The translations under genes were made by a program, and so were the position numbers. Below the pieces are notes generated by a model that was given only the letters and a program-made list of their open reading frames with translations, searched no databases and was not told where the DNA came from. Source: Citrobacter youngae (lineage in GTDB: Bacteria; Pseudomonadota; Gammaproteobacteria; Enterobacterales; Enterobacteriaceae). Taken from it: 64,000 bases of DNA. Of this stretch, positions 24,549 to 40,043 are shown piece by piece. The DNA lies in assembly GCF_003818115.1 (NCBI RefSeq), contig NZ_RPOI01000016.1, positions 248,001 through 312,000 of the forward strand, given 5' to 3'. How positions within the stretch are numbered: the stretch's first letter is position 1; every line of letters starts with the position of its first letter.

Positions 24549-26000
24549 TTATAGGTAACTTGCGATCATAAAACCAGCAGTAGCTACAAAACCTAAACAA
24601 ATACTCGTCCTATCCTTGATCGCGAAAACCACGGGATCATCCGTTAATACTTTCCTATGGCTAAGAAACCATATTCTCATTACCCAAAGAAATACGCATA
24701 TTGGTTCAAGCAATAGCCATTCAGGAGCACTATAATTTATCTGCACCATTGCTTCCTGAGTCAGGAAAAGCAGCATGATTAAAATTGAACAGATCGCGCT
24801 ACTTACACCAAAGGCTAAGGTTAATGGCCAGTCTTGATGAGTGTAACCGCGACCACCAATTTTGTTAGTCATTGTTTGATCAGATTTGAGAATCTCAACA
24901 TGCCGTTTTGCCAGAGCCAGCGAGAAAAATAGCAAGGCAGAGAATGAATTCAACCATGGAGATAGGGGAAGATCATTCAACACCGACCCCATGATTATTC
25001 TTAATGTAAAAAGAGCGCCGATGATTGAAACATCTAACATTGGAACTCTTTTTAGTTTGAATGAGTAGCAAAGCGTTAACATTACATAAATTAAAATACA
25101 GTATGTTAAACCTATTGATAAATTTATTGATATTATTCCGCCGATTAAGAATAGTATCAACGCACCAATGAGCCCTTGAAATGTGGAAATATTACCAGAT
25201 GCAAGAGGTCTGTTTCTTTTTGTCTTATGTCGACGATCGGCTTCAAGGTCTGCAAGATCGTTAATAATATAGGTTGCGGAGGCAATTAAACCAAATGCGA
25301 CAAATGCCAATGTAGTTTTTGCAATAACGTTCGCATCATTTGCGATATGTGCCAGAAATATAGGGATAAAAATCAGTATATTTTTAGCCCACTGATGTAA
25401 TCTCAGTTGTTTTATCCATTGTTTGAAAATACTTACCTTGGCATCTTCAAAAGCAAGACATGGGATTTCACTTTTTATATCTTTCTTAAACGCATTCCCA
25501 TTTCCTACAAGAATAACACCTTTAGACTCGTTCCAGATTGTAATATCAGCTTTATGGTCACCTGCATAAATAAAACCCTGCGGGAATCTATCTTTTAGCC
25601 ATGCTAATTTATTGACTCCTTTTAAATTTAATTGGTTATCAGAACCTTTTACACCATCAAAGATCCCCAGATACTCATTTATAGAGTCTGCAATATTTTG
25701 GTTAGAGGCTGTGACAAGATGGATTTCTCTCCCTTTGCGTTTTTCTGTTTTTAAATAATCTATTAGATTATGTCTGTAACAGAATGAGTCTGCATTTTGC
25801 GTTACAGTTTCTGTAACAAAGCGTTTAAAAGATGTTTTTCCATCAAATAAGGCCGTAGTTAATCCAAATATTTTAATTGGTTTTTTGAATAATATTGACA
25901 CAATACCTTCATGTAGTGTGTCAGTTTTAGACAGAGTGCCGTCTAAATCGACAACAAGAGGCACATTTATGTCGATAGCATCAAATGGCTTGGTGGACAT
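24549..26000 (-). CDS. HAD phosphatase-UbiA prenyltransferase fusion
   Basis: Fusion of 483 residues. The N-terminal HAD-type domain (about 1-200) has VVDLDGTLSKTD with nucleophile D18 and acid D20, and GDHKAD near residue 143. The C-terminal UbiA-type domain (about 205-483) has many membrane helices and the Mg-prenyl-PP motif NDLADLEADRRH near 245-257. Known relatives transfer 5-phosphoribose from PRPP to polyprenyl phosphate (DPPR synthase); a fused HAD domain could remove the 5-phosphate. It is first in the minus-strand operon with the SMR-like and truncated SDR genes. A role in making a polyprenyl-phosphate-pentose donor is inferred; quinone synthesis is less likely in this context. Confidence 0.78.
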   Translation of the reverse strand: MSTKPFDAIDINVPLVVDLDGTLSKTDTLHEGIVSILFKKPIKIFGLTTALFDGKTSFKRFVTETVTQNADSFCYRHNLIDYLKTEKRKGREIHLVTASNQNIADSINEYLGIFDGVKGSDNQLNLKGVNKLAWLKDRFPQGFIYAGDHKADITIWNESKGVILVGNGNAFKKDIKSEIPCLAFEDAKVSIFKQWIKQLRLHQWAKNILIFIPIFLAHIANDANVIAKTTLAFVAFGLIASATYIINDLADLEADRRHKTKRNRPLASGNISTFQGLIGALILFLIGGIISINLSIGLTYCILIYVMLTLCYSFKLKRVPMLDVSIIGALFTLRIIMGSVLNDLPLSPWLNSFSALLFFSLALAKRHVEILKSDQTMTNKIGGRGYTHQDWPLTLAFGVSSAICSILIMLLFLTQEAMVQINYSAPEWLLLEPICVFLWVMRIWFLSHRKVLTDDPVVFAIKDRTSICLGFVATAGFMIASYL

Positions 26001-26245
26001 TTACATTCCTTGGCTAAGCAGAATCTACATCGATTCTCAATCGAGAGGTATCGAAAACATTATTAACTGATTATTTTATACAAACTTAGTTATATTTTAA
26101 AGAAAAAGATAGTCCCTGAGCCAGATTTTACCCAACTGTGCTTGTTGAGATCAGGTTATGGCTTCGATGCAGGGTTTTGCGATAGTATGTTAGAAATTAT
26201 GCGAGTAATGCATCTGCTCGTTAGATCACCTGACAGGAGTACATA

Positions 26246-27652
26246 ATGTCTAAGCAACAAATCGGCGTCGTTGGTATGGCTGTGATGGGGCGCAACCTGG
26301 CGCTCAACATCGAAAGCCGTGGTTACACCGTGTCCGTTTTCAACCGCTCACGTGAAAAAACGGAAGAGGTTATCGCCGAGAATCCGGGGAAAAAACTGGT
26401 TCCATACTATACGGTAAAAGAGTTTGTTGAATCCCTTGAAACACCTCGTCGTATCCTGTTAATGGTGAAAGCGGGTGCTGGCACTGATGCTGCTATCGAC
26501 TCCCTGAAACCTTATCTGGATAAAGGTGACATCATCATTGATGGCGGTAATACGTTCTTCCAGGACACTATCCGTCGTAACCGTGAGCTCTCCGCTGAAG
26601 GTTTTAACTTCATCGGAACCGGCGTCTCTGGTGGTGAAGAAGGTGCGCTGAAAGGCCCATCCATCATGCCGGGTGGCCAGAAAGAAGCTTATGAACTGGT
26701 AGCGCCAATCCTGACTAAAATCGCAGCGGTTGCTGAAGATGGTGAGCCGTGTGTGACGTATATTGGTGCCGACGGTGCAGGCCACTACGTGAAGATGGTG
26801 CACAACGGCATTGAATATGGTGACATGCAGCTGATTGCCGAAGCCTATTCATTGTTGAAAGGGGGTCTGAACCTGAGCAATGAAGAACTGGCCAGCACCT
26901 TTACCGAGTGGAATAACGGTGAGCTGAGCAGCTATCTGATCGACATCACCAAAGATATCTTCACCAAAAAAGATGAAGATGGTAAATATCTGGTGGATTT
27001 CATTCTGGATGAAGCGGCGAACAAAGGTACCGGTAAATGGACCAGTCAAAGCTCTCTGGATCTTGGTGAACCGCTGTCTCTGATCACTGAATCTGTGTTT
27101 GCACGTTACATCTCTTCGCTGAAAGATCAGCGTGTCGCTGCCTCTAAAGTCCTGTCTGGACCTAAAGCTCAGCTTGCGGGTGATAAGGCAGGATTTATTG
27201 AGAAAGTACGTCGTGCACTGTACCTCGGTAAGATCGTTTCTTATGCTCAGGGCTTCTCACAGCTGCGTGCCGCATCGGACGAGCATAACTGGGATCTGAA
27301 TTACGGCGAGATTGCAAAAATCTTCCGTGCGGGCTGTATTATTCGCGCGCAATTCCTGCAGAAAATCACCGATGCCTACGCTAAAAATCCGGGTATCGCG
27401 AACCTGTTGCTCGACCCGTACTTCAAGAACATTGCCGATGAATACCAACAGGCACTGCGTGATGTTGTAGCGTATGCTGTGCAGAATGGTATCCCGGTAC
27501 CGACATTCTCTGCTGCTGTCGCTTATTACGACAGTTATCGTGCAGAAGTATTGCCCGCTAACCTGATTCAGGCTCAGCGTGATTACTTCGGTGCGCATAC
27601 CTACAAACGTACTGATAAAGAAGGTGTTTTCCATACCGAATGGATGGAATAA
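26246..27652 (+). CDS. gnd: Gnd, 6-phosphogluconate dehydrogenase
   Basis: Decarboxylating 6-phosphogluconate dehydrogenase of the pentose phosphate pathway, 468 residues. NADP-binding [15 protein letters not shown] is at 5-19 in the protein, and the catalytic [19 protein letters not shown] motif is near residue 180. ACAGGAG upstream is a strong ribosome site. It is the usual right flank of the enterobacterial O-antigen locus and often recombines with it. The 245 bases between it and the divergent HAD-UbiA gene must hold both promoters; none could be fixed with confidence. Confidence 0.97.
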   Translation: MSKQQIGVVGMAVMGRNLALNIESRGYTVSVFNRSREKTEEVIAENPGKKLVPYYTVKEFVESLETPRRILLMVKAGAGTDAAIDSLKPYLDKGDIIIDGGNTFFQDTIRRNRELSAEGFNFIGTGVSGGEEGALKGPSIMPGGQKEAYELVAPILTKIAAVAEDGEPCVTYIGADGAGHYVKMVHNGIEYGDMQLIAEAYSLLKGGLNLSNEELASTFTEWNNGELSSYLIDITKDIFTKKDEDGKYLVDFILDEAANKGTGKWTSQSSLDLGEPLSLITESVFARYISSLKDQRVAASKVLSGPKAQLAGDKAGFIEKVRRALYLGKIVSYAQGFSQLRAASDEHNWDLNYGEIAKIFRAGCIIRAQFLQKITDAYAKNPGIANLLLDPYFKNIADEYQQALRDVVAYAVQNGIPVPTFSAAVAYYDSYRAEVLPANLIQAQRDYFGAHTYKRTDKEGVFHTEWME

Positions 27653-27669
27653 GTCTTCTGATAGTCACT

Positions 27670-27697
27670 GGCCCGGTTCTCTAACCGGGCTTTTTTT
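27670..27697 (+). terminator. Intrinsic terminator of gnd
   Basis: Eight-base stem (27670-27677 with 27682-27689), CTCT loop and eight T residues, 18 bases after the gnd stop. Confidence 0.9.
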
Positions 27698-27728
27698 TAT
27701 CTTAAATCTGATTGATTTGCGTTGATTG

Positions 27729-27745
27729 CTTAATCTTTACTTAAT
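27729..27745 (+). promoter_or_regulatory. PmrA (BasR) box upstream of ugd
   Basis: A direct repeat CTTAAT-N5-CTTAAT, a perfect match to the PmrA/BasR consensus, 143 bases before the ugd ATG. Salmonella ugd is known to be activated by PmrA because UDP-glucuronate feeds aminoarabinose modification of lipid A. The site is seen directly; regulation here is inferred. Confidence 0.75.
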
Positions 27746-27887
27746 ATTTCTGGCGTACCCTGATAAAGAAAATCTGAATTGTTTTAACCTTCGTTGACAC
27801 AATATTCAACAAAACGTTAAAACATTATTCTCTTATCAGGATGTCCAACATCATGATTAAATATTAAGTTAATACTGAGAGCATGAA

Positions 27888-29054
27888 ATGAAAATTACCA
27901 TTTCTGGTACCGGATATGTTGGCCTGTCAAATGGTCTTCTTATCGCCCAACATCATCAGGTCATTGCTCTGGACATTGTCCCTTCACGTGTCGAGATGCT
28001 AAATAATCGGATGTCTCCGATAGTCGATAAAGAAATTGAACAGTATCTACAATCAAGCAATATAAATTTTAAAGCCACGCTGGACAAGTACGACGCCTAT
28101 CAGAATGCAGATTTTGTTATTATTGCAACGCCTACAGATTATGACCCGAAAACAAATTATTTTGATACCTCCAGCGTTGAATCAGTTATCAGAGATGTGA
28201 TTGCAATAAATCCTGATGCACTCATGGTGATTAAATCAACAGTACCTGTTGGTTTTACGCAGACTATGCGACAGAAATTTAACTCGGATAATATTATCTT
28301 TTCTCCTGAGTTCCTGCGCGAAGGGAAGGCACTGTATGATAACTTATACCCTTCACGAATTGTCATCGGCGAACGATCTGCTCGTGCTGAGCGTTTTGCT
28401 GCCTTATTACAGGAAGGGGCGATAAAGCAGGATATCCCGGTGCTGTTCACTGATTCTACTGAAGCTGAAGCCATTAAGCTTTTTGCAAATACTTATCTGG
28501 CAATGCGTGTTGCTTATTTTAACGAACTTGATAGCTATGCAGAAAGCCTGGGGCTTAATGCACGACAGATCATCGAAGGGGTTTGTCTGGACCCGCGTAT
28601 TGGTAACCATTACAACAATCCTTCATTCGGTTATGGTGGATATTGTCTGCCAAAAGACACGAAGCAATTACTTGCCAACTATCAATCTGTACCTAATAAT
28701 ATTATTTCAGCCATCGTTGATGCTAACCGCACACGAAAAGATTTTATTGCTGATGCCATTCTTTCGCGTAAACCCAAAGTTGTCGGTATCTATCGCCTGA
28801 TTATGAAAAGCGGCTCAGATAATTTCAGGGCATCGTCTATTCAGGGCATCATGAAACGCATTAAAGCGAAAGGTATCCCGGTCATAATTTATGAACCGGT
28901 AATAGCAGAAGAGAGTTTCTTCCATTCACGGGTTGAGCGTGATCTGGCTAAATTTAAACGTGAGGCCGATGTGATTATCTCTAACCGCATGGCAGAAGAA
29001 CTGCAGGATGTCGCTGATAAAGTGTATACCCGCGATTTATTCGGTAACGATTAA
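27888..29054 (+). CDS. ugd: Ugd, UDP-glucose 6-dehydrogenase
   Basis: Oxidises UDP-glucose to UDP-glucuronate with NAD, for colanic acid and aminoarabinose synthesis. The 388-residue protein opens [20 protein letters not shown] and carries the catalytic Cys loop [14 protein letters not shown] near residue 250-263, and FSPEFLREG. It has its own 5' region with a PmrA box, separate from gnd. Downstream, the usual wzz gene is absent and only a hairpin separates it from hisI on the other strand. Confidence 0.96.
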   Translation: MKITISGTGYVGLSNGLLIAQHHQVIALDIVPSRVEMLNNRMSPIVDKEIEQYLQSSNINFKATLDKYDAYQNADFVIIATPTDYDPKTNYFDTSSVESVIRDVIAINPDALMVIKSTVPVGFTQTMRQKFNSDNIIFSPEFLREGKALYDNLYPSRIVIGERSARAERFAALLQEGAIKQDIPVLFTDSTEAEAIKLFANTYLAMRVAYFNELDSYAESLGLNARQIIEGVCLDPRIGNHYNNPSFGYGGYCLPKDTKQLLANYQSVPNNIISAIVDANRTRKDFIADAILSRKPKVVGIYRLIMKSGSDNFRASSIQGIMKRIKAKGIPVIIYEPVIAEESFFHSRVERDLAKFKREADVIISNRMAEELQDVADKVYTRDLFGND

Positions 29055-29070
29055 ACGCTCGGCGAAATAA

Positions 29071-29095
29071 TGATACCGGCATCATGCCGGTATCA
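29071..29095. terminator. Bidirectional hairpin between ugd and hisI
   Basis: Near-perfect inverted repeat (29071-29082 with 29084-29095) in the 46-base gap between converging ugd and hisI. It lacks long T runs, but position and symmetry suit a shared terminator. Confidence 0.7.
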
Positions 29096-29100
29096 GTCTA

Positions 29101-29705
29101 TTACTGATGGCGCTTGCGTAAATTCTCAATCACTGTCGTCAGATCGAGATCCTGGTCCTGCAGCAGAACCAGCAGGTGATACATCAGGTCCGATGCCTCA
29201 TTGGTTAACTCGAAACGATCATGCACGGTCGCGGCCAGTGCTGTCTCAACACCTTCCTCTCCAACTTTCTGGGCAATTCGCTTCGTACCGCTGGCGTACA
29301 ATTTTGCGGTATAGGAGCTGGCGGGATCTGCCGTTTTACGCTGAGCCAGGAGTTGCTCCAGTTGATACAGGAACAACCATTGGTGGCTGGACTCACCAAA
29401 ACAACTGCTGGTGCCTTTGTGACAGGTTGGCCCAATAGGGTTAACCAGCGCCAGCAGGGTGTCGTTGTCGCAATCAGCGGAAATGCTGACGACATTAAGA
29501 AAGTTGCCAGAGGTTTCACCTTTGGTCCACAGGCGTTGTTTAGTACGCGAGAAAAAGGTCACTTTGCCGCTTTCGATCGTTTTATCCAGCGCTTCCGGGT
29601 TCATATACCCGAGCATCAGCACCTCACCGGAAACTGCATGCTGCACGACGACCGGCATCATCCCATCGGTTTTTTCCCAGTCCAGCTCGCGGCATTGTTG
29701 CTTGG

Positions 29706-29712
<7 letters not shown>
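29101..29712 (-). CDS. hisI: HisI, bifunctional PR-AMP cyclohydrolase/PR-ATP pyrophosphatase
   Basis: Catalyses the second and third steps of histidine synthesis. The protein is 203 residues from the ATG at 29712 ([17 protein letters not shown]), equal to E. coli HisI; a longer frame upstream lies inside hisF. The cyclohydrolase domain has DCDNDTLL and [12 protein letters not shown] metal-binding parts; the C-terminal domain has the pyrophosphatase motif KVGEEGVET. It is the last gene of the his operon and overlaps hisF by seven bases. Confidence 0.96.
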
Positions 29713-35235
<5,523 letters not shown>

Positions 35236-35253
35236 AATCGTCTTCCTTTTTTT

Positions 35254-35320
35254 GCCGGATGGCACGTTGTTTATCCGGCCTACGGGTCTTGTAGGCCCGG
35301 CTAGCGAAGCGCTACCGGGC
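35254..35320. repeat. REP pair (BIME) between hisG and hisD
   Basis: Two palindromic GC-rich REP units in the 98-base hisG-hisD gap, about 35254-35285 and 35287-35320, with the typical GCCGGAT...ATCCGGCCTAC and GTAGGCCCGGC...GCTACCGGGC arms in opposite orientation. REP sequences at this site are known in Salmonella and E. coli and can stabilise upstream mRNA. Confidence 0.88.
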
Positions 35321-35333
35321 AGCATAAGTGGAA

Positions 35334-36233
35334 TTACTCCATCATCTTCTCAATAGGCAGCACCAGGATGGAGCTGGCGCCAAGCGCTTTCAGTTTTTCC
35401 ATCGTTTCCCAGAACAGGGTTTCGCTGCTAACCATGTGCATTGCCACGCGCTGCTGATCGCCGGCCAGTGGCAAAATCGTTGGGCGTTCAGCGCCTGGCA
35501 GCAAGGCGATAACGTCGTCCAGACGTTCACTTGGCGCGTGCATCATGATGTATTTAGATTCGCGCGCCTGAATAACCCCCTGAATACGGGTCAGCAGCTT
35601 ATCGATCAGTTGTTGCTTAGCATCGGCCATTTCTCCGTCACGCTGAATCAGACAGGCTTTGGAGCGGTAAATGACTTCCACTTCACGCAGGCCGTTGGCT
35701 TCAAGCGTTGCACCGGTAGAGACCAGATCGCAGATTGCATCAGCAAGTCCTGCACGGGGAGCAACTTCGACAGAGCCGTTTAACAAACAGGATTTGAACG
35801 ACACTCCTTTCTGGTCGAGATAGCGTTTGAGCAGGTGCGGATAAGAGGTGGCGATGCGTTTGCCGTTCAGTGCCGACGGACCGTCCCAGGCTTCGTCTAC
35901 TGGGGTCGCCAGCGAAAGACGACAGCCGCCGAAGTCCAGACGACGTAACGTAAAGTAACGAGGATCTTCACCCTGTGCGCGGCGGTTGAGCAGTTCTTCT
36001 TCCAGCACGTTTTCACCGATGATGCCGAGATCAACGACGCCATCCATGACCAGACCCGGGATATCGTCATCGCGTACGCGCAGAATATCAATTGGCATAT
36101 TTTCTGCCATCGCAATCAGGCGCTGGGTGTGAAGATTAATTTTAATACCACAGCGGGCCAGCAATTCGCGTGAGTCATCGCTTAAACGGCCTGATTTCTG
36201 CATAGCTATGCGTAAGCGGGTGTTGTCTAACAT
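35334..36233 (-). CDS. hisG: HisG, ATP phosphoribosyltransferase
   Basis: First enzyme of histidine synthesis (ATP plus PRPP to PR-ATP), 299 residues, long form with a C-terminal regulatory ACT-like domain for histidine feedback. The N-terminus reads [17 protein letters not shown] (Leu at position 2 where E. coli has Thr). The PRPP-binding part around [14 protein letters not shown] is present. It lies 45 bases downstream of the attenuator. Confidence 0.97.
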   Translation of the reverse strand: MLDNTRLRIAMQKSGRLSDDSRELLARCGIKINLHTQRLIAMAENMPIDILRVRDDDIPGLVMDGVVDLGIIGENVLEEELLNRRAQGEDPRYFTLRRLDFGGCRLSLATPVDEAWDGPSALNGKRIATSYPHLLKRYLDQKGVSFKSCLLNGSVEVAPRAGLADAICDLVSTGATLEANGLREVEVIYRSKACLIQRDGEMADAKQQLIDKLLTRIQGVIQARESKYIMMHAPSERLDDVIALLPGAERPTILPLAGDQQRVAMHMVSSETLFWETMEKLKALGASSILVLPIEKMME

Positions 36234-36278
36234 TCTCTATTCCTCGTTATCCTGTCTGAATCGGTTTGGGTCACGCAC

Positions 36279-36313
36279 AAAAAAAAGCCCCCGGAAGAAA
36301 TCTTCCGGGGGCT
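36279..36313 (-). terminator. his operon attenuator (rho-independent terminator)
   Basis: Strong GC stem (36286-36298 with 36301-36313), two-base apex in the fully paired form, followed on the minus strand by a run of about eight U. Located between hisL and hisG. Ribosome position on the His codons of hisL decides between this hairpin and antiterminator pairing. Confidence 0.93.
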
Positions 36314-36376
36314 TTCTCATACGCTCATGCACCACTGGAAGATTTAAATGTCTCCCAGCACACATCGCCTGAAAGA

Positions 36377-36424
36377 CTAGTCAGGATGATGGTGATGATG
36401 GTGATTAAATTGAGCGCGTGTCAT
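36377..36424 (-). CDS. hisL: HisL leader peptide
   Basis: A 15-codon leader: MTRAQFN, then six consecutive histidine codons, Pro-Asp and TAG. It controls attenuation of the his operon in response to charged tRNA-His. From memory, the E. coli and Salmonella leader has seven His codons and Lys before them; here there are six and Asn. Confidence 0.95.
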   Translation of the reverse strand: MTRAQFNHHHHHHPD

Positions 36425-36598
36425 AAATTTTCTCGATGAATGCTTATTCATTTGATGTCTTTTAACCTAAACCACTTTAGCCACGGAAAGCAAGGGCTTT
36501 TTTTGATCATTAATTCATTTCATATTGATACTATGAATTGTCAGCCACCGTGGGCTGGCGTAGCCTTGGGTTATAGGCCAAAAGTCAGGAGAAAAGGC

Positions 36599-37423
36599 AT
36601 GAAAAAGGTCGCAATTGTCGGATTAGGTTGGTTAGGCATGCCATTAGCCATGTCTCTGGCGGCCAGGGGCTGGCAGGTTACCGGCAGCAAAACCACATTG
36701 GATGGGGTGGAAGCGGCCCGAATGAGCGGTATTGAAAGCTACTCGTTGCGCCTGGAGCCTGAACTGGTCTGTGAACCTGACGATCTCGATGCGCTAATGG
36801 ATGCGGATGCGCTGGTCATCACCCTGCCTGCACGCCGTAGTGGCCCGGGTGAGTCGTTTTACTTGCAGGCAATGCAGGAACTGGTCGACAGTGCGCTGGC
36901 GTATCGTATTCCACGGATTATTTTTACCAGCTCTACCTCAGTTTATGGTGATGTGCAGGGGACAGTAAAAGAGGGCACACCACGCAATCCGGTCACGGCG
37001 AGCGGTCGTGCCCTGAAAGAACTTGAAGACTGGCTGCACAATCTGCCGGGAACGTCGGTGGATATTCTGCGCCTGGCAGGCCTTGTGGGACCGGGCAGAC
37101 ATCCCGGTCGCTTTTTTGCGGGTAAAACAGCACCAGATGGACAGCATGGCGTCAATCTGGTGCATCTGGATGACGTGGTTTCTGCTATCACGTTGCTGCT
37201 ACAAGCGCCTAAAGGGGGACACATCTATAATATATGTGCGCCTATGCATCCGGCACGCAATGTGTTCTACCCCCAGATGGCTCGCCTGTTGGGGATGGAA
37301 GCACCGGATTTCCGGGACGGAGTGGATAACGGTAAAGGTAAAGTCATTGATGGCAACCGAATTTGCAATGAGCTTGGGTTTGAGTACCAGTATCCCGATC
37401 CGCTGGTGATGCCGATGGAGTGA
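36599..37423 (+). CDS. yeeZ: YeeZ, SDR-like NAD(P)-binding protein
   Basis: Predicted sugar epimerase-like protein of 274 residues with the Rossmann opening MKKVAIVGLGWLGMPLA and TSSTSVYG in the centre. The YxxxK catalytic pair of typical SDRs is not evident; function is unknown. The ATG at 36599 follows AGGAGAAAAGGC; an upstream in-frame ATG at 36440 would run through the his promoter region and is rejected. It overlaps the possible upstream start of yeeY and is divergent from hisL. Confidence 0.93.
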   Translation: MKKVAIVGLGWLGMPLAMSLAARGWQVTGSKTTLDGVEAARMSGIESYSLRLEPELVCEPDDLDALMDADALVITLPARRSGPGESFYLQAMQELVDSALAYRIPRIIFTSSTSVYGDVQGTVKEGTPRNPVTASGRALKELEDWLHNLPGTSVDILRLAGLVGPGRHPGRFFAGKTAPDGQHGVNLVHLDDVVSAITLLLQAPKGGHIYNICAPMHPARNVFYPQMARLLGMEAPDFRDGVDNGKGKVIDGNRICNELGFEYQYPDPLVMPME

Positions 37424-37464
37424 CAGATCAGCAGAGTGTCGCTGTATACCGCCAGGGGGCGAGT

Positions 37465-38394
37465 ATGAAACCACTGCTGGATGTTCTGATCATTCTTGAT
37501 GCGTTAGAGAAAGAGGGGAGTTTCGCGGCGGCGTCCGCAAAATTGTTTAAGACGCCGTCAGCGCTGAGTTATACCGTCCACAAACTGGAAAGCGATCTCA
37601 ATATTCAGTTGTTGGATCGCAGTGGACACCGGGCCAAATTTACCCGTACCGGACAGATGCTGCTGGAAAAGGGACGCGAGGTATTACATACCGTGCGCGA
37701 ACTCGAAAAGCAGGCCATCAAACTGCATGAAGGATGGGAGAATGAACTGGTTATCGGCGTAGACGATACCTTTCCCTTTTCGCTTCTTGCCCCGCTTATC
37801 GAATCTTTCTATCAACACCACAGCGTGACGCGTCTTAAATTTATCAATGGCGTATTGGGCGGCTCGTGGGATGCCCTGATTCAGGGCCGGGCCGATATCA
37901 TTGTGGGTGCCATGCGTGATCCACCCACAGCGAGTGACTTTGGTTTTGCGCGTCTGGGTGTGCTTGAACAGGTTTTTGTTGTTGCCCCCCATCATCCACT
38001 GGCGCAGGAACCGGAACCGTTGAGTCGTAGAACGATCAAACGTTTTCGCGCCATTGTGGTCGGCGATAATGTGCATCCCGCGAACGTATCGGCTTCTCAG
38101 CTACTTGACGATCAGGAAGCCATCACCGTTTTTGACTTCAAAACCAAACTGGAACTGCAGATAAGTGGTTTGGGGTGTGGTTATATTCCGCGCTATCTGG
38201 CACAACGATTTCTGGACAGCGGGGCCCTGATTGAGAAGAAAGTTGTCGCGCAGATTCTGTTTGAACCCGTGTGGATTGGCTGGAACGAGCAGACCGCGGG
38301 ATTAGCCAGTGCATGGTGGCGGGATGAAATTTTAGCAAATAGTGCTATCGCGGGTGTCTATGTAAAAACGGTTGTCGATAAATCAATCGGTTAG
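37465..38394 (+). CDS. yeeY: YeeY, LysR-family transcriptional regulator
   Basis: LysR-type regulator of 309 residues with an N-terminal winged HTH (about 18-60: AASAKLFKTPSALSYTVHKLE) and a periplasmic-binding-like effector domain. The start at 37465 gives the E. coli N-terminus MKPLLDVL and follows an AGGGGG ribosome site; a longer frame from 37420 overlaps yeeZ. Targets are not clear from sequence; plaP lies downstream. Confidence 0.93.
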   Translation: MKPLLDVLIILDALEKEGSFAAASAKLFKTPSALSYTVHKLESDLNIQLLDRSGHRAKFTRTGQMLLEKGREVLHTVRELEKQAIKLHEGWENELVIGVDDTFPFSLLAPLIESFYQHHSVTRLKFINGVLGGSWDALIQGRADIIVGAMRDPPTASDFGFARLGVLEQVFVVAPHHPLAQEPEPLSRRTIKRFRAIVVGDNVHPANVSASQLLDDQEAITVFDFKTKLELQISGLGCGYIPRYLAQRFLDSGALIEKKVVAQILFEPVWIGWNEQTAGLASAWWRDEILANSAIAGVYVKTVVDKSIG

Positions 38395-38480
38395 AAAAAA
38401 ATATTTTTTGACAAGGCTCTCATTCTCTTGTCATTTCGCCCTAATTTAGTGCACAATGCGCCGCTTGCAAAAAATGAGAT

Positions 38481-38516
38481 TAACCGACGTTTTAATACGC
38501 GTCGGTTATTTTTTTG
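38481..38516 (+). terminator. Intrinsic terminator after yeeY, in the leader of plaP
   Basis: Stem AACCGACG (38482-38489) with CGTCGGTT (38500-38507) and a T run at 38509-38515. It is 87 bases after yeeY and 148 bases before plaP. It follows a TTGACA (38409-38414) that could be a promoter -35, so it may be a plaP leader attenuator rather than only the yeeY terminator. Confidence 0.8.
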
Positions 38517-38663
38517 CATCAAACCAATCATTCATAAAAGAGGCCGGGCTTCGTACCGGATAGATACTTACTTAAAAATCGACAGTTGTTGTCGCTGAGG
38601 ATTAACAAAAAATGGGGCAATTTTTTGCTTACGCGACGGTTTCCGCCGTAATGGAGGATAACC

Positions 38664-40025
38664 ATGTCGCATAACGCTACTCCAAACACCTCTCGCGTGG
38701 AATTACGTAAAACGCTTACGCTGGTTCCGGTTGTCATGATGGGCCTTGCCTATATGCAGCCGATGACGCTGTTCGATACATTCGGTATCGTATCAGGAAT
38801 GACCGATGGTCACGTCCCGACAGCTTACGCCTTTGCACTGATCGCCATCCTTTTTACCGCACTGAGCTACGGTAAACTGGTGCGTCGCTATCCGTCTGCA
38901 GGCTCTGCCTACACTTACGCCCAGAAATCCATTAGCCCGACCGTTGGCTTTATGGTGGGTTGGTCATCACTGCTGGACTACCTGTTCGCACCGATGATCA
39001 ACATTCTGTTGGCGAAAATCTATTTTGAAGCTCTGGTGCCGTCGATACCGTCATGGATTTTCGTGGTAGCACTGGTGGCCTTTATGACCGCTTTTAACCT
39101 GCGCAGCCTCAAATCTGTCGCGAACTTCAACACCGTGATCGTGCTGTTGCAGGTCGTGTTGATTGCGGTGATCCTCGGCATGGTCGTTTATGGCGTGTTC
39201 GAAGGGGAAGGGGCGGGTACGCTGGTGAGCAGCCGTCCGTTCTGGTCAGGTGACGCACACGTGATTCCAATGATCACAGGGGCTACTATCCTGTGCTTCT
39301 CGTTCACTGGTTTCGACGGTATCAGCAACCTCTCTGAAGAGACCAAGGATGCTGAGCGCGTGATCCCGCGTGCAATTTTCCTGACCGCACTGATTGGTGG
39401 CCTGATCTTTATTGTCTCCACTTATCTGTTGCAGCTGTATTTCCCGGATATCTCTCGCTTCAAGGACCCGGATGCTTCACAGCCTGAAATCATGCTGTAC
39501 GTAGCCGGTAAGTTCTTCCAGGTCGGTGCGCTGATTTTCTCCACCATTACCGTATTGGCATCCGGGATGGCGGCGCATGCTGGCGTAGCGCGTCTGATGT
39601 ACGTGATGGGGCGTGACGGTGTATTCCCGAAAAGTTTCTTCGGTTATGTACACCCGAAATGGCGTACTCCGTCCATGAACATCATCCTGGTTGGCGCGAT
39701 TGCCCTGCTGGCAATCAACTTCGACCTGGTGATGGCGACGGCGCTGATTAACTTTGGTGCGCTGGTGGCGTTTACCTTCGTTAACCTGTCGGTAATCTCC
39801 CAGTTCTGGATCCGTGAGAAGCGTAACAAGACGCTGAAAGACCACTTCCAGTATCTGTTCCTGCCGATGTGCGGTGCGCTGACCGTGGGGGCGCTGTGGG
39901 TGAACCTGGAAGAGAGCTCTATGGTTCTGGGGCTGATCTGGGCTGGTATTGGTCTGATCTACCTGGCTTGTGTGACCAAGAGTTTCCGCAACCCGGTACC
40001 GCAGTACGATGAAGATATCGCGTAA
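38664..40025 (+). CDS. plaP: PlaP (YeeF), putrescine importer
   Basis: APC-superfamily amino acid/polyamine permease of 453 residues with about 12 membrane helices. PlaP of E. coli is a low-affinity proton-coupled putrescine importer needed for surface motility. The consensus loop [20 protein letters not shown] (helix 6 region) is typical of the family, as is GSAYTYAQK near residue 78. AATGGAGGATAACC gives a strong ribosome site. Confidence 0.93.
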   Translation: MSHNATPNTSRVELRKTLTLVPVVMMGLAYMQPMTLFDTFGIVSGMTDGHVPTAYAFALIAILFTALSYGKLVRRYPSAGSAYTYAQKSISPTVGFMVGWSSLLDYLFAPMINILLAKIYFEALVPSIPSWIFVVALVAFMTAFNLRSLKSVANFNTVIVLLQVVLIAVILGMVVYGVFEGEGAGTLVSSRPFWSGDAHVIPMITGATILCFSFTGFDGISNLSEETKDAERVIPRAIFLTALIGGLIFIVSTYLLQLYFPDISRFKDPDASQPEIMLYVAGKFFQVGALIFSTITVLASGMAAHAGVARLMYVMGRDGVFPKSFFGYVHPKWRTPSMNIILVGAIALLAINFDLVMATALINFGALVAFTFVNLSVISQFWIREKRNKTLKDHFQYLFLPMCGALTVGALWVNLEESSMVLGLIWAGIGLIYLACVTKSFRNPVPQYDEDIA

Positions 40026-40043
40026 TAACCTAATCTGACATCG

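Noticed and set aside
24549-26000. UbiA-type domain as a ubiquinone synthesis gene
   Set aside because: The fused HAD domain and the operon with an SMR-like protein and SDR fit a polyprenyl-phosphate-sugar route better.
35236-35325. Upstream extension of hisD
   Set aside because: It would translate the REP pair; the ATG at 35235 gives the conserved N-terminus.
36377-36424. Run of His codons read as a repeat or tag
   Set aside because: Position, attenuator and flanking codons identify it as the HisL leader peptide.
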